Source: Clostridiales bacterium
GTDB lineage: Bacteria > Bacillota > Clostridia > Saccharofermentanales > Saccharofermentanaceae
Direction of reading: 5' to 3'
Length of the DNA: 64,000 bases
NCBI GenBank assembly: GCA_017554745.1
Contig: JAFZHS010000008.1
Coordinates: 1-64,000, forward strand
Numbering within the stretch: position 1 is the stretch's first letter; the number at the start of each line of letters is the position of its first letter. This document shows positions 45,724 through 54,218 of this stretch, in pieces. The translations under genes and the position numbers were made by a program. A model generated the notes under the pieces. The model did no database searches and was not told the DNA's origin. It saw only the letters and a list, made by a program, of their open reading frames with translations.

Positions 45724-46269
45724 TCACTCGTTGATGATCGTGAGGAACTTAGCAGTCTCCGTCACGGCACGCTGTCCGTGAGGCTTCTCAGGATTGAAGT
45801 AAATGGAATCTCCTGCCTCTAAAGTAAATTCTCTGTCACCTACGACGACCTTGATAGCGCCCTCGATGACATAGTTGAACTCCTGGCCGCCGTGGCGTAC
45901 GAGCTCAGCCGTCTCAGACTTTGAGAGGGTAACGATCATAGGATCCATCTGTCTGTGCTTATAGTTAAAAGCGAGGGCGCTGAAAGAATAGCCGGGATAA
46001 CGCTCGACCTTAACGCCGTTGCCGCCTCTTACCACTGTATAATCGTCCATTCTCGGGACGTCGCCTGTCATAAGGACCGTAGGGTCCACTTTGAAGATGC
46101 TTGCCACCTTGTATAGAAGGCTGATCGGGATCTCCTTCTCGCCGTTCTCATATGCTAAATACTCTTCCGTGCTCACGCCGATGTTTGCTGCAACTTCTTC
46201 GGCTGTTAAGTCAAGGATGTCTCTAAGCTCTCTGATTCTGTCAGAAATCTGCTTAATGTATTCGTTCAT
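45724..46269 (-). CDS. XRE-family regulator with cupin domain
   Basis: A 181-residue regulator. The N-terminal helix-turn-helix spans about 8-60 (LRDILDLTAEEVAANIGVSTEEYLAYENG). A C-terminal cupin domain (about 110-180, with HGGQEFNYVIEGAIKVVVGD and GDSIYFNPEKPHGQRA) senses a small molecule. The ATG at 46269 was chosen because AGGAGG lies five bases upstream. A longer start at 46290 would be a TTG without a site. This pairing with an AMP-forming acyl-CoA synthetase is frequent in Clostridia, which suggests control of acyl-CoA synthesis. Confidence 0.9.
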   Translation of the reverse strand: MNEYIKQISDRIRELRDILDLTAEEVAANIGVSTEEYLAYENGEKEIPISLLYKVASIFKVDPTVLMTGDVPRMDDYTVVRGGNGVKVERYPGYSFSALAFNYKHRQMDPMIVTLSKSETAELVRHGGQEFNYVIEGAIKVVVGDREFTLEAGDSIYFNPEKPHGQRAVTETAKFLTIINE

Positions 46270-46373
46270 AGTGGCCTCCTGATGTTTCAAGTAGCGTTTG
46301 ATACTTATAGCGATTGAGTATTATACAACATTTTTTGCGCGTGTGCTTATTTATATATATGCTTAAGAACCGA

Positions 46374-46468
46374 TTTTTGTGTCTGAAATCCCGAAAAAAT
46401 AGTTGTTTCAGACACAAAATCTCTGTTTTTGTGTCTGGAACCGCTAAAATCACCCGCTTCAGACACAG
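46374..46468. repeat. Alternating inverted GTGTCTGAA repeats
   Basis: Four units alternate in orientation: TTTTTGTGTCTGAAA (46374-46388), TTTCAGACACAAAA (46406-46419), TTTTTGTGTCTGGAA (46426-46440) and CTTCAGACACAG (46458-46468). They can fold into two hairpins of 12-14 bp. They sit between the divergent XRE-cupin and mntP units. Function unknown. Confidence 0.8.
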
Positions 46469-46483
46469 GCCTTGATGTTAGAA

Positions 46484-46513
46484 TTGACTAACCCGCTGCC
46501 CCGTTGCTAAAAT
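46484..46513 (+). promoter_or_regulatory. Promoter of the mntP riboswitch leader
   Basis: -35 TTGACT (46484-46489) and -10 TAAAAT (46508-46513) are 18 bases apart. Transcription would start near 46520, at the first helix of the aptamer. Confidence 0.65.
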
Positions 46514-46517
46514 CCTG

Positions 46518-46609
46518 TGTATTGAGGGAGTAGCAAACGCAAAAAGCGTTGTTTAAGTCAACATACTGGTAATAACCTGGCTTAATCTTTCATTGCGAGA
46601 CTCAAGGCA
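46518..46609 (+). ncRNA. yybP-ykoY type manganese riboswitch aptamer
   Basis: The 5' half has the conserved GAGGGAGTAGC and the 3' half GCGAGACTCAAGG. The two ends pair as TTGAG (46522-46526) with CTCAA (46601-46605). A hairpin AACGC-AAAAA-GCGTT follows (46536-46550), then GTCAACATACTGG. The layout and its place before mntP fit the yybP-ykoY family, which senses Mn2+. Confidence 0.75.
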
Positions 46610-46638
46610 ATTAATCAGGTGCCTTGGGTTATTTTTTT
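46603..46638 (+). terminator. Riboswitch expression-platform terminator
   Basis: CAAGGCA (46603-46609) pairs with TGCCTTG (46620-46626) and is followed by TTATTTTTTT. The left arm overlaps the 3' strand of the aptamer P1 helix, so Mn2+ binding would block the terminator and allow mntP transcription. Confidence 0.75.
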
Positions 46639-46659
46639 GCCCGGGCAGAAAGGAACAAA

Positions 46660-47262
46660 ATGCTTCAACTGATAATCAATGCAGTGCTCTTGGGTGTAGG
46701 CCTTGCAATGGACGCATTCTCGGTATCCATAGCCAACGGAATAATCGAGCCTGACATGAAGAAGGGCAGAATGTGCAAGATCGCGGGTGTTTATGCTGTT
46801 TTCCAGATGATGATGCCTATGATCGGATGGTTCCTGATCACGACTGTTGAAGGAATCTTTAATTCATTTAAGACATTTATCCCGTGGATCGCTCTCATCC
46901 TGCTGCTCTTCATCGGCGGAAAGATGGTAATAGAAGGCATTAAGGACAGAAAGCAGGGCGAAAAGAAGGAAGAGAAGGAACAGCCTGCAGCTAAGCTGAC
47001 ATTCGGAGAGCTCATCGTTCAGGGCATTGCTACTTCGATCGATGCTCTTTCTGTTGGTTTCACGATCTCGGATTATTCTGCAATTAAAGCTTTCGCCTCA
47101 TCTTTGATAATCGGCGTTATTACGCTTGTGATATGCCTGATCGGTTTGCTTTTCGGCAAAAAGATAGGAAATAAGTTCTCGAGCATCGCAACCATTATCG
47201 GCGGTGTTATACTTATTCTTATCGGAATCGAAGTATTCGTGAAAGGCATTTTCGGCCTTTAA
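46660..47262 (+). CDS. mntP: Manganese efflux pump MntP
   Basis: A 200-residue six-helix membrane protein with the paired family motifs GLAMDAFSVSIANG (first half) and ATSIDALSVGFTISD (second half). The Asp of each lies in a membrane helix and takes part in Mn2+ export. A Lys/Glu-rich cytoplasmic loop joins the two halves. I use the ATG at 46660, seven bases after AGAAAGGA. The longer upstream frame would run through the terminator. The riboswitch upstream fits induction by excess manganese. Confidence 0.92.
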   Translation: MLQLIINAVLLGVGLAMDAFSVSIANGIIEPDMKKGRMCKIAGVYAVFQMMMPMIGWFLITTVEGIFNSFKTFIPWIALILLLFIGGKMVIEGIKDRKQGEKKEEKEQPAAKLTFGELIVQGIATSIDALSVGFTISDYSAIKAFASSLIIGVITLVICLIGLLFGKKIGNKFSSIATIIGGVILILIGIEVFVKGIFGL

Positions 47263-47277
47263 TATCGGAGGTTTGTT

Positions 47278-47841
47278 ATGGCAAAAGTTGCAGTTTTTAT
47301 CGCAGACGGCAGTGAAGAGGCAGAGGCAATCACGCCCGTTGACCTTTTGAGAAGAGCCAAGGTGGATGTCGATGTGGTATCGGTAATGCCTTCTCTCGAG
47401 ATAGAAGCTTCAAGAGGTGTAAAGATCACTGCTGACAAGCTGATCGGCGATATCGACTTCGACGAATATGATCTTTTGGTCCTTCCCGGCGGTGTAAAAG
47501 GCACCAATAACCTCAACGCCTGCGGGCAGCTCAAGGAGCAGCTCGTAAGGTTTAACGGCCAGGGCAAGGGTATCGCTGCTATCTGCGCAGCTCCCACTGT
47601 TTTTGCCGGCTTGGGACTTCTTAACGGCAAGGAATCCACATGCAACCCCGGTTTTTGGGAAGAGCTCCGTGCTAACGGCGCAAATGTCATCGAAGATTCC
47701 AAGGTTGTCGTTAACGGCAACATAATTACGAGCCAGGCAATGGGCACATCAGTCGATTTCGGCTTGGAACTCGTCGGCTACCTCTGCGGCGAGGATGCAA
47801 AGGAAGCTTTGCGCAAAAACATAAGGTTCGGCGCCATCTGA
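47278..47841 (+). CDS. DJ-1/PfpI family protein (YajL-like)
   Basis: A 187-residue protein of the DJ-1/ThiJ superfamily. The nucleophile elbow is AICAAPTVFA with reactive Cys C103, and the EE pair in GSEEAEAITPVDLLRRA contains the conserved Glu that lowers its pKa. Family roles include protein and metabolite deglycation or redox protection, and the substrate here is unknown. It starts 15 bases after mntP and may be read from the same riboswitch-controlled transcript. Confidence 0.92.
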   Translation: MAKVAVFIADGSEEAEAITPVDLLRRAKVDVDVVSVMPSLEIEASRGVKITADKLIGDIDFDEYDLLVLPGGVKGTNNLNACGQLKEQLVRFNGQGKGIAAICAAPTVFAGLGLLNGKESTCNPGFWEELRANGANVIEDSKVVVNGNIITSQAMGTSVDFGLELVGYLCGEDAKEALRKNIRFGAI

Positions 47842-47863
47842 CTTTGAAGCACAGCGTTTGAAG

Positions 47864-47892
47864 TTGAATATTTGAGGCTAATCATTTACAAT
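47864..47892 (+). promoter_or_regulatory. Promoter of tRNA-Ser
   Basis: -35 TTGAAT (47864-47869) and -10 TACAAT (47887-47892) are 17 bases apart and lie 11 bases before the tRNA. Confidence 0.7.
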
Positions 47893-47903
47893 AAGGCGCG
47901 CAC

Positions 47904-47994
47904 GGAGACGTATCGAAGTGGTCATAACGGGGCGCACTCGAAATGCGTTTGCTGGGCAACTGGCACGAGAGTTCGAATCTCTCCGTCTCCGCCA
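47904..47994 (+). tRNA. tRNA-Ser (anticodon CGA)
   Basis: The acceptor stem GGAGACG (47904-47910) pairs with CGTCTCC (47984-47990), followed by the discriminator G and an encoded CCA. The anticodon loop CTCGAAA gives anticodon CGA (47939-47941). A long variable arm and the T arm GAGAGTTCGAATCTCTC are typical of tRNA-Ser. It reads UCG codons. Confidence 0.95.
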
Positions 47995-48008
47995 AAATTT
48001 TTGAAGTT

Positions 48009-48046
48009 ACCCCCATTAGTTGGACAAGTGTCCCATTAATGGGGGT
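48009..48046. repeat. Palindrome downstream of tRNA-Ser
   Basis: ACCCCCATTA (48009-48018) pairs with TAATGGGGGT (48037-48046), with an inner GGACA/TGTCC pair, making a near-continuous hairpin. It lies 15 bases after the tRNA. It could be the tRNA terminator (a T-rich stretch follows after a gap) or the footprint of a mobile element. Confidence 0.6.
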
Positions 48047-48147
48047 ATATGCATGTTATTATTTTTTCAATACACAAACAAATGTTCGCAAGCGGGCAAT
48101 GAAAATTGTGAGGCATCGAACTGAAACCGTAATTGAAAGGAGTTAAC

Positions 48148-49203
48148 ATGGCTAAAGATGAACCCAAGAACAAATTAAGTTTTACAAGTCAAGAAGACAA
48201 TAATCATGAGCTGATAACTCAAGAAACATATGAGACGGTTCGTAATTATATTGTCGAAGCACAAGGCAAGATTTATAAAGCAGTCAATTCTGCTATGGTC
48301 ATTGCATACTGGAATATCGGTAAAAAGATATATGAAGTATGTGGAGAAAGTGAAAGAGCCTCTTATGGTAAGCAGTTGATTGTATTCCTTTCAGAAAAAC
48401 TCACACTAGAGTTTGGTAAGGGATTTGATGAGAGTAATCTCAGAAGAATGCGGAAATTTTTTATGCTCTTTCCAATTCGTGACACACTGCGTCCTGAATT
48501 GAGCTGGTCACATTATCGCAGCCTTATGAGAGTTGAAGATGAGACAGCAAGACAATTCTATATAGATGAGGCTATATCCTGTGGCTGGAGTTCAAGGCAA
48601 CTTGATCGACAGATTAATTCGTTTTATTACCAGAGGATACTTGCAAGTAGAGATAAAGAAAGCGTAGCTGATGAAATTAATGAACTGGAGCCAAAACCTG
48701 AGTATGAGAAGATAATCAAGGACCCATACGTTTTAGAATTTTTGGATTTGCCTGCAAATGAGCATTTCTACGAGTCTGATTTAGAGCAGGCACTTATTGA
48801 TCATTTGCAGAAATTTCTTTTGGAACTTGGGAAAGGATACTCTTTTGTTGCAAGACAAAAACACTTTGATATTGACGGTCGTCACTTCTACATCGATCTT
48901 GTCTTTTACAATTACATTTTGAAGTGTTTTGTCCTAGTTGATTTAAAGATCGGAGATCTTACTCATCAGGATATCGGGCAAATGCAGATGTATGTAAATT
49001 ACTACACGAGAGAATTAATGAACGAGGGCGATAATCCTCCGATTGGAATAGTGTTGTGTGCTGACAAAAGTGATACTTTGGTCGAATATACATTGCCGGA
49101 AGATAACAAACAGATTTTTGCAGCTAAATACTTGCCCTACATGCCAACGAAGGAAGAATTGAAGAAAGAACTTAATCTGGATGACTTTCAAAAATCGGAA
49201 TAA
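48148..49203 (+). CDS. DUF1016 (YhcG-type) PD-(D/E)XK nuclease-like protein
   Basis: A 351-residue protein. The N-terminal DUF1016 region (about 30-180, with YWNIGKKIYEV and LSWSHYRSLMRVED) precedes a nuclease-like domain (about 200-330) with HFYIDLVFYN and VLVDLKIG, the D...(D/E)-x-K core. The family is common in accessory islands and near restriction genes, but its function is poorly known. The start is ATG 48148, five bases after AAAGGAG. The gene is visibly AT-richer than its neighbours and sits next to tRNA-Ser, which suggests horizontal acquisition. No methylase or specificity gene is beside it. Confidence 0.88.
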   Translation: MAKDEPKNKLSFTSQEDNNHELITQETYETVRNYIVEAQGKIYKAVNSAMVIAYWNIGKKIYEVCGESERASYGKQLIVFLSEKLTLEFGKGFDESNLRRMRKFFMLFPIRDTLRPELSWSHYRSLMRVEDETARQFYIDEAISCGWSSRQLDRQINSFYYQRILASRDKESVADEINELEPKPEYEKIIKDPYVLEFLDLPANEHFYESDLEQALIDHLQKFLLELGKGYSFVARQKHFDIDGRHFYIDLVFYNYILKCFVLVDLKIGDLTHQDIGQMQMYVNYYTRELMNEGDNPPIGIVLCADKSDTLVEYTLPEDNKQIFAAKYLPYMPTKEELKKELNLDDFQKSE

Positions 49204-49293
49204 CAAATTCAAAGGTTGATGAATGTTATAATTGTTTCATGAAAAATGAGAACATCACAATTAGAGAAGAACGCATTTCTGCGGAGGAATATA

Positions 49294-50058
49294 TTGCATA
49301 GATTGGTTCTTACTGATTTAGATCACACTTTGCTTAAGTCCGATGGAAGCATTTCGGATCATACTCTCGATGTTTTGAAGCGCTGCAGGGAGCGTGGGGT
49401 CCTTTTCGCAATCGCGACTGCCAGATACTGGATCGGTGCTGAACGATACATCGAGATGTTAAAGCCTGAATATGAGATAACAACAGACGGTACACTTATT
49501 CATTCTAATGGGAATTGCATATACAGCTGTGAGTTTTCAGAAGATGAAACGAATAAGATCGTACAGGCTTTGCTCAGGGAAAAGCCTGATGCGGAGATAA
49601 CGGTAGCTGTCGGCAAGACGGTTTACTGGAACAGCAAGCATATTTCCGAATCGGAGAAACTTCATAAAGCGGTTTACTGTGAATACGATGAACCGTTAAA
49701 GTGCAAAGCAAATAAGATCGTTGCCGAACTTCCGGATGAAGCGATCGCCAGAAAGATAGCAGATAGGGTCTCTTGCAAACTTCAGTGCTACAGGGGCGAG
49801 AAGTGGTATGCTTTCCTTCCCGAAAGTTCCGGAAAGATCGAAGCTATTAAGGCTATGTCCCAAATAAGCGGTGTGGATCTAGATGAAATAGTTGCCTTTG
49901 GAGATGATAAGAATGATATCGATATGCTGAAGATATGCGGAACGGGAATAGCCGTATCCAATGCTATCAGCGAAGTTCTGGAAATAGCTGATGACGTTAC
50001 ATCTTCAAATGATGAAGACGGTGTCGCCGGATGGATCGAAAACAATCTGCCGTACTGA
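49294..50058 (+). CDS. HAD-IIB (Cof-type) hydrolase
   Basis: A 254-residue phosphatase of the Cof subfamily. The nucleophile motif is LTDLDHTLL near residue 5, and the C-terminal motif VAFGDDKNDIDMLKICGTGIAVSNA carries the Mg2+-binding Asp residues. Such enzymes dephosphorylate sugar phosphates or cofactors; the substrate is not predictable. The TTG at 49294 is preferred because GGAGG lies six bases upstream and family members start M-x-K/R-L-x-x-x-D-L-D. The ATG at 49246 has no ribosome site. It is a stand-alone gene. Confidence 0.9.
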   Translation: MHRLVLTDLDHTLLKSDGSISDHTLDVLKRCRERGVLFAIATARYWIGAERYIEMLKPEYEITTDGTLIHSNGNCIYSCEFSEDETNKIVQALLREKPDAEITVAVGKTVYWNSKHISESEKLHKAVYCEYDEPLKCKANKIVAELPDEAIARKIADRVSCKLQCYRGEKWYAFLPESSGKIEAIKAMSQISGVDLDEIVAFGDDKNDIDMLKICGTGIAVSNAISEVLEIADDVTSSNDEDGVAGWIENNLPY

Positions 50059-50162
50059 TCCCCGATTATTAAATCAAATGTAAAGTCTATGCGACATAAT
50101 CTCCCCGAAAAGCACGTTACAAGTGGTGTACATGTAAATTGGCGTGTGTCATAATCAGGCTG

Positions 50163-50186
50163 CTGAACAGGAAACTATCCGTTCAG
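50163..50186 (+). other. Hairpin in the leader of the XRE-GyrI gene
   Basis: CTGAAC pairs with GTTCAG, extended by GGA/TCC with one bulged A, 36 bases before the ATG at 50227. The surrounding gap 50059-50226 shows no other gene. The role of the hairpin is unknown. Confidence 0.4.
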
Positions 50187-50226
50187 CGATTCGGCCGAAA
50201 ATAATCTAACAGACGGGAGATCAAAT

Positions 50227-50931
50227 ATGAGTTTAGGCAGTAATATTCAATATTTGCGTAAGATCAACAGGCTGAACCAGGAGCAGTTTGCCGAGAAGAT
50301 GAATGTCAGCAGGCAGACTGTATCAAGATGGGAATCAAATGAGGTAACACCTGAACTTAATAAGCTCGTAGACATGTGTACGCTGTTTTCGTGCAATCTT
50401 GACACGCTGGTCAGAGGAGACATTACGTTAAAGGATGAGATTTATTCCGAAGTAACTATCCGCAAAGTACCTGCTTTCAGGATGGCCAGATATGTGATGA
50501 TATCGCCGAATCCTGAAGCCGATGTGCTGAACTATATGAAGGAATGGGGCAGAAAGAGCGGGCTTCTTGCAGCAGATCCTGATGCAAAGCTTTTAGGCTG
50601 GGATTTCCCTCATGTTTCCCAGGAGCAGCAGATGAGATTCGGGCTTCACGGATATATGGCAGCTTACGTCCTTCCTGAAGGATTCCAGACGAATTGTCCG
50701 GGTGTGGAATATTGTCAGAACAGTGAGGCCGAGTATGCCGTGATAACCGTGAAAGATCCGCAGATACAGCCTTTCGAGAGGATACCGGCAGGGTATAAGA
50801 TCATAATGGACTATCTGCAGGATAACAATATCAGCACCAGACATACGGATGACGTTGTCGGCTGTTTTGAACACGAATATGAAAAAGACGGTATCTGGTA
50901 CATGGATATCTATATCTGTACAGAGGGTTGA
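50227..50931 (+). CDS. XRE-family regulator with GyrI-like effector domain
   Basis: A 234-residue regulator. The N-terminal HTH (about 8-60, LNQEQFAEKMNVSRQTVSRWES) precedes a C-terminal GyrI/AraC-E-type ligand-binding domain (about 78-234, with a long insertion and ending DGIWYMDIYICTEG). Such one-component regulators respond to small hydrophobic or cationic drugs. It is followed 15 bases downstream by a methyltransferase, which may be its target. Confidence 0.85.
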   Translation: MSLGSNIQYLRKINRLNQEQFAEKMNVSRQTVSRWESNEVTPELNKLVDMCTLFSCNLDTLVRGDITLKDEIYSEVTIRKVPAFRMARYVMISPNPEADVLNYMKEWGRKSGLLAADPDAKLLGWDFPHVSQEQQMRFGLHGYMAAYVLPEGFQTNCPGVEYCQNSEAEYAVITVKDPQIQPFERIPAGYKIIMDYLQDNNISTRHTDDVVGCFEHEYEKDGIWYMDIYICTEG

Positions 50932-50946
50932 TAGGAGACGGTTCAT

Positions 50947-51579
50947 ATGAGCATTTTCGATGATGTAAACAACTGGCAGAAGACAGAAGGTGCGGCATTA
51001 TTTGCATCTATACTTAACGTACCTGATCCTGTAATTCTTGATTACGGATGCGGTGCCGGAACGTATTCATTTGCTGCAGCACACGCATTTAATCACAAGT
51101 GCAAAGTGTATGCTGTCGATATAAACAAGCAGTGCCTCGATTACATCGATGAGAAGGCTAAGAACGAGAAGATCAACTGCATTATAACGGCTGAAGGCAG
51201 AGAAGACTGTCGTCATGATTTTGATGACAATACTTTTGATCTAATCCTTTATGCTGACATTTTCCATGGCGAAGGAAAGCCCTATGACGGACTTCACCGT
51301 TTTGTGATGGTCGAAGAGGCGAAAAGAACATTGAAGGAAGGCGGCATCCTCGCGGTGCTGCCGTTCCACCTGTCGAATTTCAGGGATAAGAATAAAAAGA
51401 AATGCAAGTACACCTATAAGAAGCTGATCGGTGAGATCTGTGAATATGGTTTCACATACATCGAGAAGGACTTGCAGGGGATTCATTTCGAGAAAGTGTA
51501 CAGCTCTTACTATCAGCAAAAAGGCGGCGTTACATTTGAGAGCCTTGAGCGCGGGAAGATGCTGATCTTTTCTAAATAA
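50947..51579 (+). CDS. Class I SAM-dependent methyltransferase
   Basis: A 210-residue enzyme with the SAM-binding loop ILDYGCGAGTYSFAAA (about residue 30), the acidic VYAVDINKQCLDYI, and FDLILYADIFHG. The substrate is unknown; small-molecule methylation or demethylase-coupled resistance are possible. It is co-transcribed with the XRE-GyrI regulator, with a GGAGAC site before the ATG. Confidence 0.88.
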   Translation: MSIFDDVNNWQKTEGAALFASILNVPDPVILDYGCGAGTYSFAAAHAFNHKCKVYAVDINKQCLDYIDEKAKNEKINCIITAEGREDCRHDFDDNTFDLILYADIFHGEGKPYDGLHRFVMVEEAKRTLKEGGILAVLPFHLSNFRDKNKKKCKYTYKKLIGEICEYGFTYIEKDLQGIHFEKVYSSYYQQKGGVTFESLERGKMLIFSK

Positions 51580-51691
51580 TATTTGTAATTTGTTTGATGC
51601 CGTTTTGATATTCCGACATAGTAACTTGTAATTACATAATAGGAACAACTTAGGAAATTGCAAAACCATATTCTTGTGGGGAGGTGTGGTT

Positions 51692-54103
51692 ATGGGAGTT
51701 TCAAAAAGGATCATATCGTGCGCTTTGGCGACGGTAATGCTGGCATCATTCTGTCTTTCATCTGCTTCTTGTAAGAAGAGATCCGCTGGTACAAAGAAAG
51801 TTTCTGAGACTGAGCCTTGGTATACAGCTACGCGTGTTGAGCTGGATCCCGGGTTCGATCAGGATCTTTATAATTCGGTGAATCCGAGCGGACCGTACAT
51901 GTGTCATGACAAGTATGTGATGTCTTATTTTGCGTTGGAGAAAGCTGTATTCGAAGGAATGGATATCGAGCTTACACGCGATTTTATGGGCATCTTTGAT
52001 CAAAGCGGCAAGCTTATAAGCATGATCAACGTATATGATTATATGGATGAAGAGAAGTCTGAGATTCCTGTCGCATATCAGGTAATGGGATTTTGTGAAT
52101 GCGAGAAAGGTATCCGCCTGTACTATACTGATCCGTATTTTGTAAATGCATATTATTGTGACATCGATCTGGACACCGGACTCAAAGTTTGTGACAGGCA
52201 GCAAATAGATATCAGCAAGGCCCAGGATACGGATACAACCGGTTCCAAAGACTATTTTTCTTTCCGGGGAGTACGGCTGATCGAAGGTTATGAAGTAATT
52301 GATTTCAATAATTCAGACTTTACGCGAACAAAGCTTGCCGTTGCCAAAGACTCGGAAATATTATATTGCGTTGACTTTGAGAAAGAGTTCGGTCCGGGTG
52401 AGGCAACCCAGGTTTGGAATGTTACCGGAATCGGTAATGGTAAAGTCGTGTTTGAATGTTTTGGAAAATCTCATTTCTGGGGAGAGCTTGAACTGTCAAC
52501 AGGGAAAGCTACCAAGATGACTGATGACAGTGCGTTTTCTGCAGACCTATCATTCGCTTCTGCTTTTGATGGAAAGTGCTATTTCATTAAAGCTACAGGT
52601 ATATATGAATTTGATCCGGCAAATGGAGAAGCGGTATTAAAGATCAATTTTGACAACTGCGATGTTAACCGTTATGAAAGCCAGTCGTCATCGATTATCA
52701 GCATTGATGAGAATAAAGCGGTCATAGCGTGTACACCCCCGATTACGTCAAGGTTTTTGCTTCCTTCACCAACGGTAATATATACGCTGGAGAAGGCCGA
52801 TAAGAATCCGAATGCCGGAAAGAAAGTGATTACCGTAGCCTGTCTGAACGATTATCTTTCCGAGCCCGAAGCTGAGGCCTTGAAATTATTTAATGAGCAA
52901 AACGAAGAATACTATGCCCAGCTTGTTCTTTACGGACAGAATGAATATCTTTCCGGTGATGATACTAATGATATTGATAATTCTGACAAGCAGAGATACA
53001 GCGCAATGGCTATGGTAAGCGGCAGTCTGATCCTGGATATCCGTTCGGGAATGGCCCCGGATATTATTCTCGGTGCTTCCCAGTCGGTCGATCTGTTGGA
53101 TGACTCGTATCTTACGGATCTGACGCCGTATTTGGAGAGCAAGAACTATGACGCTTCAGCTTATTATTCGAACATAATCGAAGCGGCTAAGATCGAAGGA
53201 AAAACATACTATATCCCGACTGCATTTACGGTCACGGGAATCGCCACGGACGGTTCTGGATTCGCAAGTGACCAGAACGGTTTTACATACGATCAGTATG
53301 TTTCATTCGTAAAACAAAACCTTAACGGAGTAGAGCCTGTAACACAAAAATCCAGCCGAATGCATTTTCTTAATCTTTGTGTTCAGAACAATTATTCCGG
53401 TTGGCTTGCAGACGGGAAAATCGATTTTAACCAGGAAGGCTTCCGTGAGATGGCAGACTTCTTCAGGGACAATATCCCTGAGGGAAGAATCGAACGAGAG
53501 CAATTCTGGGATTATCAGAACTACGGGCAGGCATCATCCGGTGCTATGTTCATCGAAGATCTTTATGATATGTCAATGCTTGCCTACGCCAATTTCTACG
53601 GTGATAAGATCAAGCTTATGGGACTTCCTTCGGCTGATGGAAGAGGGCCTTCTGCAAGGGTTTATGATTCTTTCTCGATTACGGCAGGAACACCGGTAGA
53701 AGACGGCGCATATGCTTTCCTTGATATCCTGCTTAGTGAAGATGTTCAGAAACACTTTGTCGGAGTAATACCGGTTAACCGCGCAGCTGTTGTTTACAGA
53801 TGTGAATTAATGAAGGCGGATAACCTTATCGGATATAAAAGAACGACAAGTTATTCTCCGGACTTTATCGAAATTTCATATCAGGAAGAGCTCCGTCAAC
53901 AGTATCTATTCGATCCGGCAACCAAGCTTGATGAGATCTTCCTAAATATGCTCGAAGAAGTCGATACGATCATGATCCCTGATAATACCGTGTTGATGAT
54001 CGTGTCGGAAGAGATGCCTCCATACTTTATAGATCAGAAAAACATAGATGATGTTATTTCCACGATCAACAGCAGGACGCAGGTGGTATTTTCAGAGAGA
54101 TAG
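51692..54103 (+). CDS. Large lipoprotein with C-terminal solute-binding domain
   Basis: An 803-residue surface lipoprotein. The signal peptide ends in LSSASC. Residues about 30-375 are a beta-rich region with repeated aromatic/Gly segments that looks propeller-like. From about 378 (VITVACLNDYLSEPEAEAL) it has the features of an extracellular solute-binding protein (type 1, MalE-like), with TDLTPYLES, YYIPTAFTVTGIAT and a C-terminal region with VIPVNR. No ABC permease or ATPase genes are adjacent. The start is ATG 51692, preceded by GGGGAGG. The ligand is unknown. Confidence 0.82.
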   Translation: MGVSKRIISCALATVMLASFCLSSASCKKRSAGTKKVSETEPWYTATRVELDPGFDQDLYNSVNPSGPYMCHDKYVMSYFALEKAVFEGMDIELTRDFMGIFDQSGKLISMINVYDYMDEEKSEIPVAYQVMGFCECEKGIRLYYTDPYFVNAYYCDIDLDTGLKVCDRQQIDISKAQDTDTTGSKDYFSFRGVRLIEGYEVIDFNNSDFTRTKLAVAKDSEILYCVDFEKEFGPGEATQVWNVTGIGNGKVVFECFGKSHFWGELELSTGKATKMTDDSAFSADLSFASAFDGKCYFIKATGIYEFDPANGEAVLKINFDNCDVNRYESQSSSIISIDENKAVIACTPPITSRFLLPSPTVIYTLEKADKNPNAGKKVITVACLNDYLSEPEAEALKLFNEQNEEYYAQLVLYGQNEYLSGDDTNDIDNSDKQRYSAMAMVSGSLILDIRSGMAPDIILGASQSVDLLDDSYLTDLTPYLESKNYDASAYYSNIIEAAKIEGKTYYIPTAFTVTGIATDGSGFASDQNGFTYDQYVSFVKQNLNGVEPVTQKSSRMHFLNLCVQNNYSGWLADGKIDFNQEGFREMADFFRDNIPEGRIEREQFWDYQNYGQASSGAMFIEDLYDMSMLAYANFYGDKIKLMGLPSADGRGPSARVYDSFSITAGTPVEDGAYAFLDILLSEDVQKHFVGVIPVNRAAVVYRCELMKADNLIGYKRTTSYSPDFIEISYQEELRQQYLFDPATKLDEIFLNMLEEVDTIMIPDNTVLMIVSEEMPPYFIDQKNIDDVISTINSRTQVVFSER

Positions 54104-54218
54104 CTTTTGATGCTGGCAAGGCACCGCGCGATGTATTTTTTCCGGTGTGCGATATAATAGAAACGTTACGGAAAAACTTCCGTGAAATGATCACCGGGAT
54201 GGAATACGGAGCGCAGTT

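Noticed and set aside
46374..46468. CRISPR array
   Set aside because: Only four short units, alternating in direction with irregular gaps, and no cas genes; the structure is inverted, not direct, repeats.
48009..48046. Insertion sequence end
   Set aside because: The inverted repeat is suggestive, but there is no transposase frame and no target duplication; it is kept only as a palindrome.
47904..49300. Integrative element with attachment duplication of tRNA-Ser
   Set aside because: No second copy of the tRNA 3' end was found downstream, and no integrase gene is present in the window.
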